A stretch of 7,732 nt of DNA, from assembly GCA_031288935.1 (NCBI GenBank), contig JAITQL010000128.1, forward strand, positions 1 to 7,732. The letters are read 5' to 3'. How positions within the stretch are numbered: the first letter of the stretch is position 1; each line of letters starts with the position of its first letter. The notes beneath the pieces were generated by a model. That model saw nothing but the letters and a program-made list of their open reading frames with translations. It was not told the origin of the DNA and did no database searches. Below, in pieces: positions 1 through 5,116 of the stretch. Origin of the DNA: Tannerella sp. (GTDB lineage Bacteria > Bacteroidota > Bacteroidia > Bacteroidales > Tannerellaceae). The position numbers and the translations under genes were made by a program.

Positions 1-2017
1 AGCGCTCGTCTGCATGAAAGCGCGACGATCCGTCGCGGCGGTAGCTTCCGGAGAGGTAGTACTTGTCTTTGAATCCGTAGTCCACCTTTCCCAGAAAACT
101 GAGCAGCGCATACTGATGACGATACGAATTTACCGCCCAGTTGGTCGTGGTCGAGGTCAGTTCATACTGTCCGAGCTGCATGATGCCCTCGCCGTAGCCG
201 CGGTTGTAGTAATAGTCATAGGTATACAGCTCGTGTCCGAGCAGGGCGTTGATGGAATGGTCGCCGATCTTTTTATCGAGCGTGAGCAGGTTGTTCCACG
301 TCATGGAGTTGGTACGTGCGCCGACCTTTTCAGCCCATCCGCCGCTGGTCTTCACCGTCGCGCCGTAGGGAGGGAGCTGCCCCTGTCCGTGTACGGCCGA
401 TCCGTAGTTGTAATCATACGAATTGATGTCGTCCAGGCTCAGGTTCGAGCGGAACTTGATGTCGTACGGCAGTTTGATCTGCGCATAGAAGCGCGACGAA
501 ATCATGTTGCCGGCCTTGTTGTTGAAATCAAAGTCGTTCGGATTGTTCCAGTAGTCGCCGCTGGCGGCCATCGGGTGCATGCCGAAGAAGTTCTTGGCAT
601 AGTCGCCGAACGAGTACATGCGGTCGCCCGTCTTCTCGGAATACACCCAGTCGGTATTGTCGACGTTGCGCAGATAGGGCGACACCATTGTGTTCGTAAA
701 CACCAGTGCACGGACGAATCCGGAGTTGTTCTGGCGCGAGTTGCTGTACGCCATGTTACCGCCCATCTCGAGCCACTTCGTGATTTCGGCATTCACGTTG
801 GCACGGAACGAGTAGCGTTTGTAGTACTGCTCCAGTGCATAGCCCTTGTCGTCCAGAAAAGAGCCGGAGAAATAGTACGTCACCTTGCCGTCGTTCACGT
901 TGCCGCTGACGTCGAAGCTGTAATCCTGACGCACTTTCTGATTAAACATGATCTTGTACCAGTTGTAGTCGTCCTCCGTCCATACCATCTGCAGATTCGG
1001 ATTGATCGCGCCCGACTCCAGCACGTAGGGTTCGTTGATGTGGCGGAAAGGCGAAACGTAGGTCGCTTCGCCGGCCGAATTGCGCTGTGCCACCAGGACG
1101 GCGTCGAGCACGTTGTCCGACGCATACTTGCGGGCTTCGGCATCCGAACGGCCATATTTGTAGAACTGGTCGTTGTACATGCCTTCCCACATGTTCATCA
1201 TATGTTCGCCGGGATTGGCTTTGGTCGGATTCTTGACGGCGAGATCGGAGGTGCCCCAACCGGCCTTAAAGTTGATCACAGCCTTGCCGGACTTGCCCCT
1301 CTTGGTGGTAATAACCACCACTCCATTTGCAGCCCTTGAGCCGTAGAGCGAAGCGGCGGCCGCATCTTTGAGCACCGTCATGGACTCGATGTCCGAAGGC
1401 GAGATCGACGTCAGCAAGCCGTCGAACGGCATGCCGTCCACAATGTAGAGCGGCTTCGTAGGATCCGTCGTCGAACTGCGTCCCATCGTGCCGATACCGC
1501 GAATCTGTATACGCGATTCGCCGCCGGGATTCCCCTGGTTGTTCACCACGCTTACGCCGGCGCTCATCCCCTGCAGGGCTTCGGCAAAACCGGAGCCGGA
1601 GATTTTCTCCAGGTTCTCGGCCTTGACGACGGACGACGACCCGGTATAGGTCGACTTGCGCGCCGTGCCGTATGCCACGACGATCACTTCCTCCAGCGCC
1701 TGCGCATCTTCACTCAATACGACTGTCAGCGATGTTTTTCCGTTCGTCGGAATCTCCTGCGTCGCATAACCGATATAGGAAAAGGATAGCACGACATTCC
1801 TTCCCGAAACGGAAAGGTTAAAATTGCCGTCGACGTCCGTAATGGCGCCCGCCGAGCTTCCCTTTTCAATCACATTCACCCCAATCAGGGGTTCCCCCGT
1901 CGTGTCCGTCACCTTTCCGCTGACGGTCGCACGACCGGTTTGTCCCTGCGCCTCCATGAATACCACGGAGAGCAGTAAACAACAAACCATCTTCCAGATA
2001 ATTGCAGATTGCTTCAT
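1..2017 (-). CDS. SusC/RagA-family TonB-dependent outer-membrane receptor (partial, 3' end outside window)
   Basis: This is the N-terminal 672 residues of a SusC-like receptor, which imports oligosaccharides or other large ligands across the outer membrane using TonB energy, normally with a SusD lipoprotein lid. Reading starts at ATG 2017 and stays open to the window edge. Visible parts are a signal peptide (about residues 1-25, ending near EAQGQ), a carboxypeptidase-regulatory-like domain (about 30-107, with GKVTD, GEPLIGVNV and DVDGNF), a TonB-box-like EEVIVVAYGT (109-118) and a plug domain (about 120-241, with IQIRGIGT, YIVDGMP, VLKDAAAASLYGSRAANG and VITTKRG). The barrel follows and includes RRDGSSRF just before the edge. 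Family members are usually about 1000 residues, so roughly a third is missing. No STN domain precedes the regulatory-like domain, so FecR-type sigma signalling through this receptor is not indicated. No SusD is visible; it would be expected to the left. No strong ribosome binding site precedes the ATG, as is usual in this phylum. The substrate cannot be predicted. Confidence 0.96.
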   Translation of the reverse strand, partial: MKQSAIIWKMVCCLLLSVVFMEAQGQTGRATVSGKVTDTTGEPLIGVNVIEKGSSAGAITDVDGNFNLSVSGRNVVLSFSYIGYATQEIPTNGKTSLTVVLSEDAQALEEVIVVAYGTARKSTYTGSSSVVKAENLEKISGSGFAEALQGMSAGVSVVNNQGNPGGESRIQIRGIGTMGRSSTTDPTKPLYIVDGMPFDGLLTSISPSDIESMTVLKDAAAASLYGSRAANGVVVITTKRGKSGKAVINFKAGWGTSDLAVKNPTKANPGEHMMNMWEGMYNDQFYKYGRSDAEARKYASDNVLDAVLVAQRNSAGEATYVSPFRHINEPYVLESGAINPNLQMVWTEDDYNWYKIMFNQKVRQDYSFDVSGNVNDGKVTYYFSGSFLDDKGYALEQYYKRYSFRANVNAEITKWLEMGGNMAYSNSRQNNSGFVRALVFTNTMVSPYLRNVDNTDWVYSEKTGDRMYSFGDYAKNFFGMHPMAASGDYWNNPNDFDFNNKAGNMISSRFYAQIKLPYDIKFRSNLSLDDINSYDYNYGSAVHGQGQLPPYGATVKTSGGWAEKVGARTNSMTWNNLLTLDKKIGDHSINALLGHELYTYDYYYNRGYGEGIMQLGQYELTSTTTNWAVNSYRHQYALLSFLGKVDYGFKDKYYLSGSYRRDGSSRFHADER

Positions 2018-2097
2018 TTTAAATTTGCTTTTTGTTTTTAATTAATACTCTAAATGCTTTCTGTCGGCATGAAACATGCGAACCGGTTCCCGCGACC

Positions 2098-2113
2098 TGC
2101 GAAGAGATTCGCA
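2098..2113. repeat. 6-bp stem hairpin in the probable receptor leader
   Basis: TGCGAA (2098-2103) and TTCGCA (2108-2113) are perfect inverted copies around a 4-nt loop, about 80 nt upstream of the receptor ATG. If the leader is this long, the RNA could fold here. No T-run follows on either strand, so it is not an intrinsic terminator. Confidence 0.4.
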
Positions 2114-2140
2114 AGCCTGAAAACCGTTTTTCCGGAGTTT

Positions 2141-2161
2141 GCATGGCGCGATGCCCCATGC
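2141..2161. repeat. 6-bp inverted repeat GCATGG/CCATGC upstream of receptor
   Basis: GCATGG (2141-2146) is complementary to CCATGC (2156-2161) across a 9-nt loop. It lies about 125 nt before the receptor start and beside an A-run (T-run on the minus strand, 2162-2167). On the minus strand the T-run comes before the stem, so it does not make a terminator for that direction. It could be a leader structure or an operator; alone it is weak. Confidence 0.3.
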
Positions 2162-2309
2162 AAAAAATATCTTTTTGAAAAATGTTGGGTAGCCTGATAA
2201 GATATATGGTATGAAACAAGGGTTGAAACGTACCGGATGCGCCGAAAGGGGTAAAAGAAAAATCAGCGACGCATACCGGACAGCTCAATCTGTTAAAAAA
2301 TATAGAGCA

Positions 2310-2319
2310 CCCCCCCCCC
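2310..2319. repeat. Homopolymer tract of ten C (ten G on receptor strand)
   Basis: Ten consecutive C lie in otherwise AT-rich sequence, about 293 bp upstream of the receptor ATG. Tracts of this length are prone to slipped-strand mispairing and are a known basis of phase variation in several bacteria. Its effect here is unknown, because no promoter can be placed confidently around it. Confidence 0.85.
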
Positions 2320-2344
2320 TTAACTTTTTGAAACACTTTTGGAG

Positions 2345-2699
2345 AATGGAAGTCACTATGTTTATGAAATGTCCAAATAAAAGTGTCATCATTTAAAATT
2401 GAAACCGTGGCACAGGTAGTGTATGGACTTTACACTTGCAAGCGAAAAGAGAAAAAAATTATGCCAATGTGAGAATTTGTCATTCCATTCCCTGCACTGG
2501 CACATTCCATTCTTGACTTTTCAAATCCTCGAATCCGCCTCATTCTTCTATCCTTGCTCATGGTTGGTTCGAGTTTATTCTTACTTCCATTGACGGATAA
2601 TTATTTCCCGCAGATACGAAGAAATACCCGTCAATGGAAAATGAACATGAAAAAAAGTAGAGCTGCTTTTGGTAAAAATAGAACTGAATTTGTTCCATT
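2345..2699. promoter_or_regulatory. Cluster of six TTCCATT / AATGGAA motifs
   Basis: TTCCATT occurs on the plus strand at 2483-2489, 2505-2511, 2585-2591 and 2693-2699, and on the minus strand (as AATGGAA) at 2345-2351 and 2633-2639. Two copies extend to a 10-bp direct repeat CATTCCATTC (2481-2490 and 2503-2512), 22 bp apart or about two helical turns, a spacing typical of AraC-family half-sites. Two others are the ends of the 12-bp inverted repeat. I did not notice this 7-mer elsewhere in the window. It may be the operator of the adjacent AraC regulator or another factor; the motif is seen, the role is inferred. Confidence 0.45.
2585..2639. repeat. Perfect 12-bp inverted repeat with nested inner stem
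   Basis: TTCCATTGACGG (2585-2596) and CCGTCAATGGAA (2628-2639) are exact inverted copies separated by 31 bp. Inside them TATTTC (2602-2607) pairs with GAAATA (2621-2626), so a transcript could form an interrupted 18-bp stem with a 13-nt loop. No T-run follows on either strand, arguing against a terminator. It lies 156 bp upstream of the AraC start, so it may be a looping operator pair, a structured RNA or the remnant of a small mobile element. Confidence 0.7.
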
Positions 2700-2765
2700 T
2701 CCTCAAGATATGAACCTGTGACCATTTGAAATGCACCCGGGAGGGCGGTTCGTGAAAAAAAGTCG

Positions 2766-2773
2766 TACCTTTG
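2766..2773 (+). promoter_or_regulatory. Bacteroides-type -7 box TACCTTTG for the AraC gene
   Basis: TACCTTTG matches the Bacteroides -7 consensus TAnnTTTG exactly. No TTTG is found at the usual 19-20 bp spacing upstream, but a seven-A tract (2755-2761) sits just before it. Transcription would start near 2778-2780, giving a leader of about 15-20 nt to the ATG at 2795. The box overlaps the possible upstream TTG start at 2771, so that start cannot be used on this transcript. Confidence 0.55.
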
Positions 2774-2794
2774 CCTGAAAAATCAATCAATTCA

Positions 2795-3652
2795 ATGATG
2801 TCCCAAATTCCACTTCACAGGATACAGCATGGTGCTCCCGGTATGCTGTTAAAGCATTTTTCCCACGGAAGTATTACACAAAACGGATATATTGCCACTT
2901 CGGTCGACTATGCGCACAGAGACAATTACTATGTGTTCATCGTTCAGGAATCGGGTGAAAACCGTCTGCTTGTCGACTTCAAGGAGTACCGTCTTCAGGG
3001 CGGGACGATGGTGTGTATTCTCCCCGGACAGGTGCATGGCGGCGCCAAACAGGCAGACGGCGCGGGGTGGCTGCTGGCTCTGGATGCGCTGTTCGTGAAG
3101 GAGGAAATGAAGGAGGTTTTTGAAAAGACGCTGTTTACGGGCAATCTGGTGACGCCCGATGAGGAGTCGCTGGCGGATTTGCTGTCGTGTATCACGGTGT
3201 TGAACAGAAAGCTCTGCGCGGAACATCAACCGTTGCATCATTACGTGAGTTCCTCCCTGGCGACGTCGTTTGTCAGCCTTGCCGCCGAACTGTATGAAAG
3301 CCACCAGCCTGCCGGGGCGGACAAACGGCGGACGATCATCACGCGCCGGTTCAAAGCCCTGCTTTCGGAAAACATACTGTCCGTGAAAACGCCGTCGCAG
3401 TACGCCGCCCTGCTGTATATCTCGCCTCCATACCTGAACGAGGCCGTGAAAAGCGTCACCGGATGCACGTCCAGCTACTGGATTCAGTACGAGATTGCAC
3501 TCGCGGCCAAACGCCTGCTCTTCTACACGGACATGAGCATAAAGGAAATATCCTTCCACCTGGGCTACGAGGATTGCGGCTATTTCACACGCCTGTTCGG
3601 CAAGATAGCGGGCACGTCTCCGGCGCAGTTCAGGATGATTTACCGCAAATAG
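2795..3652 (+). CDS. AraC-family transcriptional regulator
   Basis: A DNA-binding regulator of 285 residues, within the normal AraC-family range. The N-terminal part (about 1-165) looks like a cupin-type sensor, with HRDNYY (41-46), a VDFKEY strand (60-65) and GGTMVCILPGQVHG (69-82). The C-terminal part (about 185-283) is the double helix-turn-helix: first helix pair near SQYAALLYISPPYLNEAVKS (201-220), second near SIKEISFHLGYEDCGYFTRL (248-267), ending in the family-typical GTSPAQFR (273-280). The frame is open from TTG 2771, but ATG 2795 (or 2798, immediately after it) is preferred because the TTG lies inside the probable -7 box. The gene is divergent from the SusC-like receptor and 84 bp upstream of the ferredoxin pair on the same strand, so either could be its target. 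The inducer is unknown. Confidence 0.93.
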   Translation: MMSQIPLHRIQHGAPGMLLKHFSHGSITQNGYIATSVDYAHRDNYYVFIVQESGENRLLVDFKEYRLQGGTMVCILPGQVHGGAKQADGAGWLLALDALFVKEEMKEVFEKTLFTGNLVTPDEESLADLLSCITVLNRKLCAEHQPLHHYVSSSLATSFVSLAAELYESHQPAGADKRRTIITRRFKALLSENILSVKTPSQYAALLYISPPYLNEAVKSVTGCTSSYWIQYEIALAAKRLLFYTDMSIKEISFHLGYEDCGYFTRLFGKIAGTSPAQFRMIYRK

Positions 3653-3677
3653 TCCCATTTCTACTGCTATTTCTCCA

Positions 3678-3708
3678 TTTCCCGCCCCGGCGATTGGCTG
3701 TTACTTTG
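3678..3708 (+). promoter_or_regulatory. Candidate promoter for the ferredoxin-membrane protein pair
   Basis: TTACTTTG (3701-3708) matches the -7 consensus TAnnTTTG at all but one fixed position, and TTTC (3678-3681) matches the -33 TTTG at three of four bases with a 19-bp gap. Together they would start transcription near 3714, about 20-25 nt before the ferredoxin ATG. This suggests the pair can be transcribed separately from the AraC gene. Confidence 0.45.
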
Positions 3709-3736
3709 CAGGTGAAATTTTAACAGTAAAAGCAAG

Positions 3737-4000
3737 ATGAGAGGAATAGAAAACAAACTGAGAAAGATTCATACGGCGCACGTATGGATCAACCCGCGCA
3801 GGTGTGCGGCCTGCTGGAAATGCGTCGACGCCTGCCCGGAGCAGGTGATCGGCAAGGTAGGGTTCCTGTGGCACAGGCATGTCGTTATCCGGAATCCGGA
3901 GCGCTGTTCCGGCTGCAGGAAGTGTATGAAAACCTGCCCTCACGGCGTTTTTCACGAGATGGAAGGATTCAGGGACATCATTCAGGGATTCAGGAAATGA
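3737..4000 (+). CDS. Small 2[4Fe-4S] ferredoxin-type protein
   Basis: An 87-residue electron carrier with two full cysteine motifs of the form CxxCxxCxxxCP: C23, C26, C29, C33 and C57, C60, C63, C67. These should bind two [4Fe-4S] clusters, as in bacterial-type dicluster ferredoxins. Unlike the shortest clostridial ferredoxins it has a basic N-terminal stretch of about 20 residues, a basic, aromatic linker between the clusters (FLWHRHVVIRNPER) and a short tail rich in F, H and G. There is no signal peptide or Tat motif, so it is cytoplasmic. Its TGA overlaps the ATG of the following membrane-protein gene (ATGA, 3997-4000), pointing to translational coupling and a joint role, probably handing electrons to or from that protein. 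The start is ATG 3737, after the AT-rich, A/G-containing GTAAAAGCAAG. The donor and acceptor are unknown. Confidence 0.93.
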   Translation: MRGIENKLRKIHTAHVWINPRRCAACWKCVDACPEQVIGKVGFLWHRHVVIRNPERCSGCRKCMKTCPHGVFHEMEGFRDIIQGFRK

Positions 4001-4263
4001 AGACGGCCAGGAAACAGTCCGGTAAATGGCGCGCCCCGGTATCCGTCAGCGCGTTCATACTTTTCATCCTGCTGGTCTTGACGGCCATCGTGATTGAGAC
4101 GCTGGAAGAGGTGCCGTATTCCGTCGCCGCCGAGGCCGTCTATCATGTCTGCACGGCGATTCACGTGATTTCAGGAATCCTGTTTACCGTGTGCGGGGTG
4201 TTTCACATCGTCTACAACCGGCACACCCTGAAGCAGTATCTGAAAAGAAGGCAAAAGCGCTGA
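3997..4263 (+). CDS. Two-helix membrane protein, DUF4405-like, possible heme-binding redox partner
   Basis: An 88-residue inner-membrane protein with a basic N-terminus, a first hydrophobic helix (about 15-33), a short acidic loop (ETLEEVP, 34-40), a second helix (about 48-73) and a basic C-terminal tail (residues 75-88). The second helix carries H56 and H70, 14 residues apart, plus H50 at its start. This pattern (H...SG...H..YN) resembles DUF4405 and cytochrome b-like membrane proteins where such histidines may ligate heme; the family call is from memory of the pattern, not a search. The start ATG 3997 is chosen because it overlaps the ferredoxin stop by 4 nt and has AGGAA just before it. 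The same frame is open further upstream, but only as a shadow of the ferredoxin. A minimal quinone or heme redox module with the ferredoxin is inferred. Confidence 0.85.
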   Translation: MKTARKQSGKWRAPVSVSAFILFILLVLTAIVIETLEEVPYSVAAEAVYHVCTAIHVISGILFTVCGVFHIVYNRHTLKQYLKRRQKR

Positions 4264-4280
4264 ACTTTGAACTTCCCTCC

Positions 4281-5111
4281 CTACCGGTAGTAAGTGCGAT
4301 AGATTCGATCGTAGGTTCCGTTTTCGCGGAGGATGTGAAACCAGTGGTTGAGGCTGTCGAGCAGGACGGGCGACGTCTTGCGGACTGCCCACGACTGGAG
4401 TTGCATGAAACTGATGTCGGTCAGGATGTCGATTTCGGGAAACTGTTTCTGTGCCGTGCGGGCAATTTGCTGGTCGCAGACGGCGTATTCGATGTCGCCT
4501 CTGGCTACCAGAATGATCAGCTGTTCGGAAGAATAGAGCGGTTCTTCGACGATGCGGATGGAATCGCCGATTTCGTACTGCAGGTTCCGCAGGCGCAGTA
4601 ATGCCGGCGAGTTTTTCGGCACGCAGAGCGTCTTCCCGGCCAGGTACAGCTGGTTGCGCAGGGGCTGGACGCCGTTGTTTGCGGCGGCGGTTCGCTGCAC
4701 GAGGATTTGCTTGTTGAGCACAACCGGTTCGGTGAAAAGGAAGGAGGCTTTCAGTTCGCCGGTCACGGGAATATTTTGGGCAATGATGTCATAATGCTGG
4801 CCGGACAGCCCGGAAAAACTTTTCTCAAGACTCATTTCGGGATACATGAGCACTTCCATGCCGGACAGACGGGCGATGGCGCGGCAAAGTTCGTACTGGA
4901 AGCCTCCGGTCGTATCCCCGGAAAGGTAATAGCCCGTTTGATTGTATTCCGTCACGATGCGCAGGATGCCTTCACGGCGTATGTCTTCGTAGTCGCGCGG
5001 CGGGGGGGCGGACGGCCCGAGGGCTATCAGCAGTCCTGTCATCCAGACGGCCAGCAAAAGAAGGAAAAGGTAGAGCAGGAGCAGTTTTCGTGAAAACAGG
5101 GCGGAGCGCAT
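4281..5111 (-). CDS. Membrane-anchored periplasmic solute-binding protein, MltF N-domain-like
   Basis: A 276-residue protein with one N-terminal hydrophobic segment (about 10-31, very Leu-rich), followed by a Pro-rich linker (33-38) and a type-3 solute-binding fold (SBP_bac_3) covering nearly all the rest. Supporting features are GILRIVTEYN (48-57), GGFQYELCRAIA (69-80), YDIIAQNIPVT (107-117), FTEPVV (126-131) and GDIEYAVCDQ (205-214). This layout matches the ligand-binding half of the lytic transglycosylase MltF, but the protein ends at residue 276 with no catalytic SLT domain. It should sit in the periplasm, either tethered by an uncleaved anchor or released, and bind a small ligand such as an amino acid or muropeptide. 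No ABC permease or ATPase is adjacent, so sensing is as likely as transport. It starts 5 nt after the porin stop, indicating an operon. Its stop codon lies within the 10-bp palindrome CTACCGGTAG (4281-4290). Confidence 0.88.
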   Translation of the reverse strand: MRSALFSRKLLLLYLFLLLLAVWMTGLLIALGPSAPPPRDYEDIRREGILRIVTEYNQTGYYLSGDTTGGFQYELCRAIARLSGMEVLMYPEMSLEKSFSGLSGQHYDIIAQNIPVTGELKASFLFTEPVVLNKQILVQRTAAANNGVQPLRNQLYLAGKTLCVPKNSPALLRLRNLQYEIGDSIRIVEEPLYSSEQLIILVARGDIEYAVCDQQIARTAQKQFPEIDILTDISFMQLQSWAVRKTSPVLLDSLNHWFHILRENGTYDRIYRTYYR

Positions 5112-5116
5112 GGCGT

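Larger units (their letters stand above)
2018..2794. promoter_or_regulatory. 777-bp divergent intergenic region between SusC-like and AraC genes
   Basis: I see no convincing gene here. Short open frames exist, but they lack family-like sequence and run through hairpins and the poly-C tract. The part nearest the receptor (2018-2165) has two small hairpins. Further out are a ten-C run (2310-2319), six TTCCATT/AATGGAA copies (2345-2699), a 6-bp hairpin (AGTGTA/TACACT, 2418-2436), a 12-bp inverted repeat (2585-2639) and the AraC gene's -7 box (2766-2773). For the receptor I found no exact TAnnTTTG on the minus strand. The best candidate is TTTATTTG at 2381-2374, with TTTC 19 bp upstream (2404-2401); it would give a leader of about 350 nt and is weak. 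An 11-bp direct repeat TGAAAAAAAGT occurs at 2648-2658 and 2753-2763. The length and density of symmetric elements suggest regulation of one or both flanking genes, which is inference. Confidence 0.6.

Noticed and set aside
14..1339. Long plus-strand open frame of 441 codons
   Set aside because: It is the antisense shadow of the SusC-like receptor, whose minus-strand frame gives clear plug and barrel motifs throughout.
2019..2336. Minus-strand open frame of 105 codons upstream of the receptor
   Set aside because: It crosses the ten-C tract and two hairpins, has no family-like sequence or signal, and ends 2 nt before the receptor start. It is more likely leader or regulatory DNA.
2771..2794. 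TTG start for the AraC protein, adding 8 residues
   Set aside because: The TTG is part of the probable -7 promoter box TACCTTTG, and two ATG codons follow at 2795 and 2798.
2849..3658. Minus-strand open frame of 269 codons
   Set aside because: It is antisense to the AraC gene, whose double helix-turn-helix is unmistakable.
4264..4290. Bidirectional terminator between the convergent genes
   Set aside because: The 10-bp palindrome CTACCGGTAG is present, but no T-run follows on either strand and its loop-free centre makes a poor terminator hairpin.
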